From assembly GCF_011604685.1 (NCBI RefSeq), contig NZ_CP050063.1, positions 7,605,001-7,669,000 on the forward strand: a DNA stretch of 64,000 bases, in the 5' to 3' direction. This DNA comes from Spirosoma aureum. Its GTDB lineage: Bacteria; Bacteroidota; Bacteroidia; Cytophagales; Spirosomataceae. A model generated the notes under the pieces. The model did not search any database. It saw only the letters and a program-made list of their open reading frames with translations, and was not told where the DNA came from. A program made the position numbers and the translations under genes. Positions 44,678 to 53,370 of the stretch are shown here, one piece after another (position 1 is the first letter of the stretch; each line of letters starts with the position of its first letter).

Positions 44678-45598
44678 ATGACTTCTTCACTTCACAACTC
44701 TACCGACACTCAAACCCTCGATGCCGTGCTCGGTGGCCTGATGCGCCGGTACAGCGAGCGTGTCCCTGACGTACAACATGTAATCAATGCCATGATTGAT
44801 GAAGGCGTTATTCAGACACCAGATGAGATCGAAAACGACCACATCGCCTTCCGAACAATGGGGGTTCCTCATCTCGGATTGGCCTCGTTCGAGAAAATTT
44901 TCAGGCACTACGGGTATGAGAAGCGCGATGAGTACAATTTTATTGAAAAGAAATTGACAGCTTATTGGTACGCTCCACCTGAACCGAAATACCCACGCAT
45001 TTTTGCCAGCGAACTACGTGTCAGCGAGTTATCTGACGAAGCTCAACGCATTATTCACCGCTACACCGACACCGTAACGAGCGACCCGGTCGATGCATTG
45101 AATCTTGATGATGCCGACGCCGTCGATCAGTTTTTGCACCAACCGCTCTGGACAACACCTACCCTGGCCGATTACCAGACGCTTTTGAAAGAAAGCGAAT
45201 ATGCCGCCTGGGTGATCTACAATCGGTATTACCTGAATCATTTTACCATCAGCGTTCACAACCTCAAACCAGGCTATAATACCATCGACGAATTCGTGGA
45301 TTTTCTAACAAATCGAGGTTTTCGACTCAATTCGGCGGGTGGTACGATCAAAGTTAGCCCTGATGGCGATTTACGGCAGGCATCAACTGTGGCACAAATG
45401 ATTGACGCCGAATTTGCGGGGGGCGATGTTTTTCGCATTGCCGGATCGTATGTCGAATTCGCAGAACGACGGGTGTTGCCTCCTTTTCGCAACTTAGCTC
45501 CCGATCAGATTACCCGCCAGCACCGGCGCGAAGGTTTCGAAACAGGCAATGCCGACAAGATTTTTGAAAGTACATTCACCACACAGACAGGTAAATAG
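44678..45598 (+). CDS. DUF1338 protein (2-oxoadipate dioxygenase/decarboxylase-like, short form)
   Basis: The 306-residue protein belongs to DUF1338, which includes the Fe(II) enzyme HglS/YdcJ that turns 2-oxoadipate into D-2-hydroxyglutarate in lysine breakdown. The expected metal ligands are visible: His55 in ENDHIAFRT, His188 in LNHFTISVH and Glu260 in GSYVEFAERR. It is shorter than HglS (about 460 residues), as are many DUF1338 proteins. No other lysine-catabolism genes are near, so the substrate is an inference. It is 76 bases downstream of the thioesterase gene. Confidence 0.85.
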   Translation: MTSSLHNSTDTQTLDAVLGGLMRRYSERVPDVQHVINAMIDEGVIQTPDEIENDHIAFRTMGVPHLGLASFEKIFRHYGYEKRDEYNFIEKKLTAYWYAPPEPKYPRIFASELRVSELSDEAQRIIHRYTDTVTSDPVDALNLDDADAVDQFLHQPLWTTPTLADYQTLLKESEYAAWVIYNRYYLNHFTISVHNLKPGYNTIDEFVDFLTNRGFRLNSAGGTIKVSPDGDLRQASTVAQMIDAEFAGGDVFRIAGSYVEFAERRVLPPFRNLAPDQITRQHRREGFETGNADKIFESTFTTQTGK

Positions 45599-45700
45599 TT
45601 CACATTAGTTGGTTTACGATTAGTCAGCCAACCGAATACCGGCTGGATTCAAGCGTACCAAACCGACTATCGTAAACTGAAAACGATAACCCTATACCCT

Positions 45701-46540
45701 ATGAAAATGAAACTATACCTCCTGCTGACCGGGCTATTGTTATCCGGCTTTGGTACGCTGGCGCAAAAAGCTGCGCCCGTAGGATTGCAACTCTATAGCT
45801 TTCGGACCCAGTTTGCAAAAGACGTTCCGGGTACAATGGCCAAAGTGAAGCAGTTAGGATTTCGAGAGGCCGAAATCGCCGGTACTTATGGGCTCAGTCT
45901 GGCCGACTTCCGCAAACTTCTGGACCAGAACGGGATCAAGGCAATCAGTACGGGAGCCAGTTACGAAGATCTGGATAACAATGTTCCTAAGATTTTAGCC
46001 GAAGCTCGGGTATTGGGGGCTAAATACGTTACCTGCGCCTGGATTCCTCATGGGGGCGATGCATTCACAATTCAGGATGCCGATCGTGCCATTGACGTGT
46101 TCAATACGGCCGGTCGATTGCTGGCAGAAAATGGCATTACATTCTGTTATCACACGCATGGTTATGAATTCCAGACCTATCAGAATGGCACATTTTTCGA
46201 TTATTTAGCCGAAAATCTGGACCCCAAATACGTCAACTTCGAAATGGACGTATTTTGGGTAAAAGCCCCGGGTTACAATCCGGTTGCCCTCTTGCAGAAA
46301 TACCATAAACGGTTCTTATTGATGCACTTGAAAGACCGCAAGCCGGGGACTCCCGACACAAACACCGGCCACTCAGATGTAGAGTCCAATGTGACGCTTG
46401 GGCAGGGCGACGTTGGTATTGCAGACATTATGAAACAGGCAAAGAAATCCGGCGTAAAGCATTTTTTTATCGAGGACGAGTCGTCGCGCTCGATGGAGCA
46501 GATGCCAGGTAGTCTGGCATTTCTGGAGGGACTGAAGTAG
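45701..46540 (+). CDS. Secreted sugar phosphate isomerase/epimerase-fold protein
   Basis: The 279-residue protein has a signal peptide (KLYLLLTGLLLSGFGTLAQ) and then an AP-endonuclease-2/xylose-isomerase-like TIM barrel. Barrel features are VGLQLYSFRTQFAKD, GFREAEIAGTYG, YHTHGYEFQ, FEMDVFWVK, LLMHLKDRKPG and a closing FFIEDES, with His and Glu/Asp residues suited to a metal site. Secreted members are frequent in Bacteroidota that degrade glycosides, often acting on 3-keto-sugars. The actual substrate is unknown. A strong terminator follows. Confidence 0.9.
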   Translation: MKMKLYLLLTGLLLSGFGTLAQKAAPVGLQLYSFRTQFAKDVPGTMAKVKQLGFREAEIAGTYGLSLADFRKLLDQNGIKAISTGASYEDLDNNVPKILAEARVLGAKYVTCAWIPHGGDAFTIQDADRAIDVFNTAGRLLAENGITFCYHTHGYEFQTYQNGTFFDYLAENLDPKYVNFEMDVFWVKAPGYNPVALLQKYHKRFLLMHLKDRKPGTPDTNTGHSDVESNVTLGQGDVGIADIMKQAKKSGVKHFFIEDESSRSMEQMPGSLAFLEGLK

Positions 46541-46577
46541 TCGGAAGCTCCAGAAAGCATTAGATTTCCCGTACCAA

Positions 46578-46644
46578 AAAGACTCCGGTCTACTCTTAAC
46601 AGCCGTCCTTTCTGCTGTCTGGATAAGAGTAGACCGGAGTCTTT
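46578..46644. terminator. Convergent terminator with 21-bp arms and nested stem
   Basis: Arms 46578-46598 and 46624-46644 are perfectly complementary over 21 bases. An inner stem, ACAGC at 46599-46603 with GCTGT at 46614-46618, extends it. T-rich sequence follows on the plus strand. It separates the isomerase-fold gene from the convergent lipoprotein gene. Confidence 0.9.
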
Positions 46645-46698
46645 CTGTTTTGTCGAACGTATCTGAACCAGCGAGCTTTGCTGGTTTTGCTGTTATTC

Positions 46699-47133
46699 TT
46701 ATTTTTTACCTCTTAGAATTAATCGATAGGGCTGAGAATCCTGTGGGTCTGTATCGATGGAAATGTTTGTTCCATCGGCCGTTCCAATTTTACTGGAACC
46801 GTCATACAGATCATACGTATTACCATTCGCCTGCACAGTAACGACTCCAAGGCCCGAACTTGAGTTCTGACCCTGAATTTGTAACGAAACGCCAACACTA
46901 TCGGTAGAGGCAGTCAAACGAGAGACCTGAATTGTCCCGGAAGCAATTGTCGTACTTCCTACGATATAAGGCAAAACCAGAGAGTCGATCACGTTAACAG
47001 AATCCTGCCGGATGTAATTTAACTGATAGGTTCCCGCAACCTGTGTTCCCGCATCGGGCGCAGCATCATTGCTTTTACTACAGGCGGCAAAAGCCAGCGG
47101 AATCAATACAAAAAGCGCATAACGTTTTTTCAT
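46699..47133 (-). CDS. Small lipoprotein, lipocalin-like
   Basis: The 144-residue protein has a lipobox (AFAACSKSND, Cys18). The mature part is beta-rich (GTYQLNYIRQDSV, GTIQVSRLTASTD, VGVSLQIQGQNS, GNTYDLYDGSSKIG) and would suit a small barrel of the lipocalin-like type common in Bacteroidota. I do not recognise a specific family. It faces the isomerase-fold gene across a strong terminator. Confidence 0.75.
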   Translation of the reverse strand: MKKRYALFVLIPLAFAACSKSNDAAPDAGTQVAGTYQLNYIRQDSVNVIDSLVLPYIVGSTTIASGTIQVSRLTASTDSVGVSLQIQGQNSSSGLGVVTVQANGNTYDLYDGSSKIGTADGTNISIDTDPQDSQPYRLILRGKK

Positions 47134-47272
47134 AAGACAGAGTTTTTCTATCCGTTACGTCGCTATATCGCATTTTGTGGCAGTCAGTAATTAAAAAATC
47201 GATCAGGAGATTCATATCGACGCTGAGTGATTTGACACTCAAATCGTTAGTCTATCTCGGTAGCACCTGCCT

Positions 47273-48346
47273 TTAAAAACAATACGCATACACGCATTCG
47301 GCCAGCTTCTGAATATCAGCCAGTTCGTGAAAGGCACTAATAACAATTCTGGAATTAGCCCGATCGGTGGCTGTCGGGTAGGCAAATGAATAAATAAATA
47401 CATCCCGCTCGAGCAGGAAAGGGTATAAATCATCCTGTTCGGTGAAGAAAACCGGATATCCTTTGGCATGTGTGAACAAGCCAGTCGGGACCAACAGTCT
47501 TTCGGCTAAGATCAGGTTCTGCCGGAGTTTATCCCAGCCTTCTTCATAAAGCGTACCGGCTTGTAAGTAAGCAGCCAGATAAACCGGCGGGATGGGCGAA
47601 CAAGCGCCAAAAAATGCGGTTCCACGTAGCTTATTCAGTGTTTCGAGGTTCCCAAAAATCACCCCTCCCGGCAATCCCATTGCTTTTGCCGTAGAAGCCG
47701 TCACAATCAGATTAACATTGGGCTTCTGAGCCACCTGCGGCCAGATTCCACGTCCGTTATTGAGCACACCTAACCCGTGCGAATCATCGATAACGAGGGT
47801 TATCGGTCGGTCGGTGGGCAGGTCATCGACCCAGTCAAATGAATAATATTCTGAGCGGACAGCCTCAATCGAATTAACCAGAATTGCAACCGGGCCGGGA
47901 GTCATTTTCTGTAGCTGATCAGGTAGCTGGGCGGTCCAGTCAGAAAAGCGCACTGAAGGTATGCTCACGTTTGGCCCATTCCAGATTGCTGGATGTGCTT
48001 TAGGCCCGTAAACAAACGCGGTCTGTTGTGCCTGCAATAAATTCACAACGGCCTGCCCAGCCATCATGCCGGACGACAGGGTTAAAGCGGTATCGGACCC
48101 TACGGTAGCGGCTAACTTTGCTTCGGCCTCTTCGTAAATACTGAGTTGCAAATTGCCGTTTCGGGAGCTCCCAAACACCGTGCCGTAGCAGCTAATCTGA
48201 TCAGCCAGTAGCTGTTGAAACGCCGGATTTTGGGGCAACCCTAAATAAGCTGTACCACTAAAAAATAAGTATTCCCGCTCCTGGTAAGTAATCGTCCGGT
48301 CTGGAAGGCCGCCTATGGTGAAAGTAGCTGACATGTTGAAATTCAT
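47273..48346 (-). CDS. PLP-dependent alpha-oxoamine-synthase-family enzyme
   Basis: From the ATG at 48346 the product is 357 residues; further in-frame starts are at 48364 and 48334. It has the fold of 8-amino-7-oxononanoate synthase and relatives: YLFFSGTAYLGLPQNP, LTLSSGMMAGQAV, VIDDSHGLGVL with the PLP-binding Asp, and TASTAKAMGLPGG with the PLP lysine at Lys221. It may be a KBL/BioF-like condensing enzyme or an aminotransferase. It lies 92 bases downstream of a dipeptide epimerase gene on the same strand, so the two may act together. No bio gene cluster is visible. Confidence 0.82.
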   Translation of the reverse strand: MNFNMSATFTIGGLPDRTITYQEREYLFFSGTAYLGLPQNPAFQQLLADQISCYGTVFGSSRNGNLQLSIYEEAEAKLAATVGSDTALTLSSGMMAGQAVVNLLQAQQTAFVYGPKAHPAIWNGPNVSIPSVRFSDWTAQLPDQLQKMTPGPVAILVNSIEAVRSEYYSFDWVDDLPTDRPITLVIDDSHGLGVLNNGRGIWPQVAQKPNVNLIVTASTAKAMGLPGGVIFGNLETLNKLRGTAFFGACSPIPPVYLAAYLQAGTLYEEGWDKLRQNLILAERLLVPTGLFTHAKGYPVFFTEQDDLYPFLLERDVFIYSFAYPTATDRANSRIVISAFHELADIQKLAECVYAYCF

Positions 48347-48438
48347 AAAATTCGAGCAGCACACGCCCGAGGCGTCTGCTGTCGTACTGTTGTGGACTGG
48401 TAATTATTGACTTAAACAGGCATCTGCCGTGGAATCAC

Positions 48439-49464
48439 TCACGCAGCCGATTTGAGTAAACTTGCCCCGGTTCCATTCCGGTCAGCGTAGATAACGCGAC
48501 CATAATCAAATGTGACCCCCGTTGCCGGGTCGTTGGCAATAAGCAATGACCCATCAAGGTCAGCGTAATCGAGTAGCGGAAGTAGTTGCGCTATGGCTGA
48601 AATACCGACGCTCGATTCGGTCATACAGCCGACCATAACGCGCAGACCAAGTTCACGGGCGCGGGCGATCATACGTCGGGCAGGAGTTAATCCTCCACAC
48701 TTGGTTAGCTTGATGTTGACGCCATGAAAATACCCGGCACAACGGTCAACATCAGCCTCAACGATGCAGCTCTCGTCGGCAATAATGGGCAAAGCCGTTT
48801 GTTCAAACACCGTTTTGGCTCCGGCCCAATCATTGGCTGGAAGGGGTTGTTCAATAAACTCTACACCTAATTCAGCCAGTGCTCTTGCTTTTAGAATTGC
48901 TTCGCTCACAGTCCAGCCACAGTTGGCATCTACCCGGAACATGGCATCCGTATGGTTTCTCAACGTCTGCATAATTGCCAAATCTGTTTCGGGCCGGCCC
49001 AGTTTAATTTTATAGAGCGGCCAGGGCAGTTCCTGCATTTTTTCAACCATCCGCTCAGGTGTATCCAGACCGATGGTATAATTGGTCAGGGGGCTTTGGG
49101 CAGGATCGAGGTTCCAGAGCTTATAGAGTGGCTTCCCCTGTTTTTTCGCCCATAAATCCCAGGCAGCCTGATCGAGCGCACAGAGAGCGAATGGATTTTG
49201 TACAAGAAACGGCTGCATATCGGCCCAGAATAGTTCAGGGTCGATCAGGTCATAGGCTTCTATTCGGTTACGAAGCGACTCGAAAGCGCCCATCAGCCCG
49301 TCCATAGTGATGCCATAGTAGCGCGTGGCCGTCGCTTCGCCAAATCCCCGGTAGTCGCCATCGCGCAGTTCGACAATAAGCGTCGGCTGTACGTCGCGAC
49401 TATCGTGAGCAATGGTAAAGGTATGTTTCAGGCGTAAATCAACGCGGTGAAGTAACAACTGCAT
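48439..49464 (-). CDS. Dipeptide (L-Ala-D/L-Glu) epimerase
   Basis: The 341-residue enolase-superfamily enzyme epimerises dipeptides, typically L-Ala-D-Glu from murein turnover. The two-base machinery is present: LYKIKLG (catalytic Lys154), DANCGW, FIEQPL and IADESC for the metal ligands, and the second Lys in NIKLTKCGG. The GCMTESSVGISA segment is characteristic of this epimerase group. It is cytosolic. The downstream PLP enzyme on the same strand could use the product, which is inference. Confidence 0.92.
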   Translation of the reverse strand: MQLLLHRVDLRLKHTFTIAHDSRDVQPTLIVELRDGDYRGFGEATATRYYGITMDGLMGAFESLRNRIEAYDLIDPELFWADMQPFLVQNPFALCALDQAAWDLWAKKQGKPLYKLWNLDPAQSPLTNYTIGLDTPERMVEKMQELPWPLYKIKLGRPETDLAIMQTLRNHTDAMFRVDANCGWTVSEAILKARALAELGVEFIEQPLPANDWAGAKTVFEQTALPIIADESCIVEADVDRCAGYFHGVNIKLTKCGGLTPARRMIARARELGLRVMVGCMTESSVGISAIAQLLPLLDYADLDGSLLIANDPATGVTFDYGRVIYADRNGTGASLLKSAA

Positions 49465-49604
49465 GAGTCGGCGAATTTCGTAAACGATAGATCAGCGGTT
49501 AACAGAGCGAATTTACAACACCCGCACCACGATCGATTTCGTCCGAAAGTTACATGCCGAAATTTATAAATGCCGGATACTCTCAGGGTATGATTTCTGG
49601 CTGC

Positions 49605-51227
49605 TCACTTACAATACATTTCTGCCTTGATTTTCAGTACCCACTCCGGCTTATCGACCAGATAATCGTTCTGACGAAGTGGCCAGGATGCGCCCCCATC
49701 GGTGCTGGCCCGGAAGTCGTAGGTTTGTCCAATTTGTATTTTGTAGGACGATACTTTTCGCTGGGTACGCGTAGCCGTGATCAGGTCATGCCAGTTGTCC
49801 TTACCGGCTAAACTATACTGAGTTCGGATTTCGGCAGGCAGGGCAGATTCATCCAGCGTCATGCCACCAGGGCAGGAGAAATTAAATTCCAGCTTCATAA
49901 TTGGCGGTACGGGTAACGTGCTCAGATTAATCGGAATCTGCGTCTCGTCGCAGGTGGCCGCTTTCGCCGATTCCGCAATTAAGCCACCTTTTTTGCCTTT
50001 CCCCCAGGCATCAGTTTCGTCATATATCTGCAATTTATATTGACGTCCCTTGGGTTGGTTATACACCCTGATTATCGAGTTATTATTGGCATTGGCGTAA
50101 AAGGAACTTACCTGCGCTCCGGTAGTTGCATCAATTAATTTACACAGGTAATTCACATCTACGTTACTGAGTGCGCTGCCAACTACTTTAAAGACAGGCC
50201 CCACATCACAGATCGATTCAGCCCAGGTAGCCACATACGCACCTACCGATGGAGCCTGTGCCTGATACTCAAGAGTACCGGTCTGGCTATTGAGCTTCAC
50301 GACACCAGGGGTCTCCTCCTGCCATCGGTTCGTAAAGGCATCATAACTATAGAGCGGTATCGAATCACCAGCCTGTACGGCCCGACCAGTTACGCCATTG
50401 ATCGTGGCCGGATTCAGTTCCATTGACCAGCTTGCGGGTTTCGAAAGCTTATTCGCCAGTTGATAGGTTTCATTATAGATCTCAAACGTCACTGACCCGG
50501 CAATTGAGGCTATGCGTAAAGTACCAAGTGACGGCGCGCCATTGCGCCCGTTGACATACGACATGACACCGCCCCCTGGCACCTGGCTTGTCGCATTACT
50601 AGTGCGTGCATTCGTGTGAATAACCGACATTGTTAGCCCCCCGCTCACAGGCTGGCCATCGCGGTCAATTAGTTTCGTACCTGCACCAATAGCTACCGAA
50701 GCATGATCGACGCCCTTAGTTTGCTCAGCGGTTGTCAGACCAAGAGCTGCCGACACAGTACCATCTGCAGTAGCACGCCCAGTCGTACGGGCAGCCGTAA
50801 GCGTGCTAGGCGGTTTAAGCATATTGATCCGACGAACAGTGCGCGTGACCCGACTGGAGCTTGTTAGAGTAATCGGTTGTACAACTGTTAGATAATCGTC
50901 GGCTTCAACCACGGCTGTAAATCGAAACGGTGTTTGATTGGACAGGGTCACCGAAGGCGAAGCCGCCAGCAGCAAATTGCCATCCGCGTTAATCTTATAC
51001 CGTGTCGTATTCAGTGTGGTTACAACCTGGGCAGCGTTAGCACCAGCAATTTTTACCCGATTGGTTTCGGGTACCGGATTTCCGGCCGGGTCGTAGAAAC
51101 GGTATTCGACTACCCCCGCCTGGATGGGATCTTTTACCCGGAGTTCAACTCCGTCGAGAGGGTTCTGGCAAGAATCGATCAAGGCCGGTAATCCGATCAG
51201 GCAATACAGTAGGCAACGACGGTTCAT
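49605..51227 (-). CDS. Large lipoprotein, beta-rich, unknown family
   Basis: The 540-residue protein has a lipobox (LPALIDSC, Cys20). The mature protein is beta-rich and Thr/Ser/Asn-rich and likely forms several Ig-like domains (VEYRFYDPAGNPVP, FRFTAVVEADDYLTV, LYSYDAFTNRWQEE, YKLQIYDETDAWG). Cysteines near the C-terminus may form disulfides. LYSYDAFTNRWQEETPG-like sequences occur in Bacteroidota surface proteins with sandwich domains. I do not recognise a family. Its gene begins 12 bases after a barrel-like gene on the same strand, so the two are an operon. Confidence 0.8.
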   Translation of the reverse strand: MNRRCLLYCLIGLPALIDSCQNPLDGVELRVKDPIQAGVVEYRFYDPAGNPVPETNRVKIAGANAAQVVTTLNTTRYKINADGNLLLAASPSVTLSNQTPFRFTAVVEADDYLTVVQPITLTSSSRVTRTVRRINMLKPPSTLTAARTTGRATADGTVSAALGLTTAEQTKGVDHASVAIGAGTKLIDRDGQPVSGGLTMSVIHTNARTSNATSQVPGGGVMSYVNGRNGAPSLGTLRIASIAGSVTFEIYNETYQLANKLSKPASWSMELNPATINGVTGRAVQAGDSIPLYSYDAFTNRWQEETPGVVKLNSQTGTLEYQAQAPSVGAYVATWAESICDVGPVFKVVGSALSNVDVNYLCKLIDATTGAQVSSFYANANNNSIIRVYNQPKGRQYKLQIYDETDAWGKGKKGGLIAESAKAATCDETQIPINLSTLPVPPIMKLEFNFSCPGGMTLDESALPAEIRTQYSLAGKDNWHDLITATRTQRKVSSYKIQIGQTYDFRASTDGGASWPLRQNDYLVDKPEWVLKIKAEMYCK

Positions 51228-51239
51228 ACAGTATAGCAG

Positions 51240-51947
51240 TTACTTGGAACGATGAAGAGCGTATGAAAGAGTGAAATTGATGGAAGGCAAATAGCGATAG
51301 TTCGATAGATTCCTTTCAACAACCGGCACCTGTTCGTCGATCGTTGTCGTTTCCAGAAATCCTTCATAATTAAGCTGTACGCTCGGCCGGCCGAGGTAAT
51401 ATACGCCCATCTCAAAGCCAATGCCAATGCGTTTGCCGGGAATTGTCTGTCCAAATCCCCAACCCAGGTAACCAACTACCGGATGCCAGCGAAAACCCAG
51501 ATTAACCGTACCTACGTCTTCTGGTTTCAACTCCAGCCCTCCCAGATTCAGGTTGTCGTTGGAGGTAATAACGAAATTTAGATTTGGATGCCACGTGTAA
51601 CCTACCCCAGCGACAACGAAAAAGGAGCTACGTTGTAGCGGGTACCATTTCAGGCCTGCCTGAGCAATGCCAATCATAAAATCAGGATCAATAGCTATAT
51701 ATGAGTCTGGAGCTGTCTTGACACGTACCGTTTTTCGGTAGGCCATGTACTGTCCGCCAACTCGTGCAACCAATCGATGCGGCTGGCTAAGTATACGATT
51801 ATAGAATACACCAACGCCTGTTGTCCCTAATTGTGCACTAACGGACTGACGGGAAGCCCCTCTATCTGTAGAATCTGGCTTTATTTGAGCCGAATAGCCT
51901 ATGTAGGGCACTACAAGCAATCCTAAGAATCTTACTAAAGCTATCAT
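51240..51947 (-). CDS. Outer-membrane beta-barrel-like protein
   Basis: The 235-residue protein has a signal peptide (MIALVRFLGLLVVPYIGYSAQ). The rest consists of amphipathic beta strands with alternating aromatic residues (LVARVGGQYMAYRKTV, SSFFVVAGVGYTWHP, VNLGFRWHPVVGYLGWGFGQT, IGIGFEMGVYYLG) and ends close to a strand (NFTLSYALHRSK). A small outer-membrane barrel of the OprF/OmpW-like size class is the best guess. It is upstream of, and co-directional with, the large lipoprotein gene, 12 bases apart, and divergent from the polysaccharide operon. Confidence 0.8.
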   Translation of the reverse strand: MIALVRFLGLLVVPYIGYSAQIKPDSTDRGASRQSVSAQLGTTGVGVFYNRILSQPHRLVARVGGQYMAYRKTVRVKTAPDSYIAIDPDFMIGIAQAGLKWYPLQRSSFFVVAGVGYTWHPNLNFVITSNDNLNLGGLELKPEDVGTVNLGFRWHPVVGYLGWGFGQTIPGKRIGIGFEMGVYYLGRPSVQLNYEGFLETTTIDEQVPVVERNLSNYRYLPSINFTLSYALHRSK

Positions 51948-52060
51948 ATCAATAACATATTCCTTATATACTATTTATTATATCACAATAAAGGTAACAT
52001 TTAAGTTATAATAATATGCGAAAAATTGCTTGAATTTTTACGATAAAGGGCCTCAAGTAC

Positions 52061-52097
52061 CAAATAGGCAAGCTTTTTATGGGTAATAGCCTATTTG
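52061..52097. promoter_or_regulatory. Inverted repeat in the polysaccharide operon control region
   Basis: CAAATAGGC at 52061-52069 and GCCTATTTG at 52089-52097 are perfectly complementary with a 19-base spacer. This layout suits a dimeric regulator site or a small hairpin. It is the only clear symmetric element in the 562-base spacer. Confidence 0.4.
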
Positions 52098-52326
52098 ACA
52101 CAAACCGTATTTTATTTCATCGAAACGGCATTTTACCAAATAAATACACAAAAAATAGATCAGATAATAAGCTTTGACTGGCCATACGATAGATAATGTA
52201 CTTGTATCTTATAATAAAAAAAACAATAAATAAGACTAAATGATGACTGGAGGCCTTTTTTAGCTTATTTTAAAAATACCAACCATTAAATTAACTTTAT
52301 CATGTTTTCGTAAATAAAAATTTTAC

Positions 52327-52334
52327 TAAATTTG
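52327..52334 (+). promoter_or_regulatory. Candidate -7 promoter element of the polysaccharide operon
   Basis: TAAATTTG is a full TAnnTTTG match. A TTTC lies 17 bases upstream at 52306-52309 and is a poor -33 box. The leader to the ATG at 52510 would be about 170 bases. Confidence 0.45.
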
Positions 52335-52509
52335 CATAGTACTCACAAATGAAGCAAGAAGTATATTTACTTATTAGAATCAAATTTCTCTTGTCAATCA
52401 ATCATATGTATAGTAGCATCTTGCTTCACAGATTGACGCCAGTAGTAACGAATTGAACTAGCTTATTTAATTCATTTTCATTTCAGACAGTACACAAAAC
52501 GTTAGCCTT

Positions 52510-53337
52510 ATGAGGTCTTATTTAAATCGCTTTATCCGCAGTCAACGCATACGGGTTGCTCTAGTAAGCTTCGTATTAGGAGGCACCTGCCTAACTAGTT
52601 GCGTATCAACAAAACATCTTTCTTATTTTCAGCAAGAACCCGGCAAAGCCGATGCGTTGACAGTTGCAGCTCGCTACGTACCTACGATTCAGCCAGGTGA
52701 TGTTTTGTCGATACAGGTCAACAGTCTGAATCCTGAAGCTTCTTCGTTCTTCAATCCATATGCTGCCTTTGCTATAGCAGATAGAGGACCTCAGACAAAT
52801 ACCATTGCCAGCACAACTCCGCTACCTTCTGTTAATGGCTATATCGTTGATAATGAGGGTAAAATTGAGGTACCCATGCTCGGAAAAGTAGACGTAAAGG
52901 GTAAAACGGTAACTGAAATAAAAGACCAGTTGCGGCAGTCGTTAAAAGAATACCTGAAAGAACCCACAGTCAATGTTCGGAATCAGAATTTTCGAATTTC
53001 GGTCATGGGTGAAGTAACAAGACCTTCTTTATATACGATTCCGAACGAACAGATCACGCTCCTGGAAGCTCTCAGTTTATCGGGTGATGTAACAATTTAT
53101 GGTCGCCGGGATAACGTTCTGCTCATTCGTGAAGAAAACGGTCAGCGTACATTCACGCGAATCGATTTAACCCGCCGTGACTTGTTTACCTCTCCTTATT
53201 ATTATCTGCATCCAAATGATGTGGTTTATGTAGAACCGGGTCGCGCCCGTGCTGCCACTGCCGACCGTACCAATCAATTGCTCCCCATTGTGCTGAGCGG
53301 CTTATCGTTCGTCGCCATCATCTTTTCGCGTTTCTAG
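52510..53337 (+). CDS. Polysaccharide export lipoprotein (Wza/SLBB type)
   Basis: The 275-residue protein has a lipobox (GGTCLTSC, Cys31). A Poly_export domain (about 58-145: IQPGDVLSIQVNSLNPE, VDNEGKIEVPMLGKVDVKG) precedes an SLBB domain (about 160-235: ISVMGEVTRPSLYTIP, PNDVVYVEPGR). A final hydrophobic stretch (LLPIVLSGLSFVAIIF) may span the outer membrane. It should form the channel that exports the polymer made by the downstream genes. It opens the operon; the Wzc-like gene is 33 bases further on. Confidence 0.95.
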   Translation: MRSYLNRFIRSQRIRVALVSFVLGGTCLTSCVSTKHLSYFQQEPGKADALTVAARYVPTIQPGDVLSIQVNSLNPEASSFFNPYAAFAIADRGPQTNTIASTTPLPSVNGYIVDNEGKIEVPMLGKVDVKGKTVTEIKDQLRQSLKEYLKEPTVNVRNQNFRISVMGEVTRPSLYTIPNEQITLLEALSLSGDVTIYGRRDNVLLIREENGQRTFTRIDLTRRDLFTSPYYYLHPNDVVYVEPGRARAATADRTNQLLPIVLSGLSFVAIIFSRF

Positions 53338-53370
53338 GCTTTTCTTTTATCTAAATAAACAGGCATCACT

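Larger units (their letters stand above)
51948..52509. other. AT-rich divergent spacer before the polysaccharide operon
   Basis: These 562 bases are strongly AT-rich and non-coding. They hold an inverted repeat at 52061-52097 and a promoter-like motif near 52327. A long 5' leader before the export gene is likely. Confidence 0.5.

Noticed and set aside
47229..47245. 7-bp inverted repeat with 3-base loop as terminator of the AOS-family gene
   Set aside because: The stem is short and no T tract follows it in the gene's direction.
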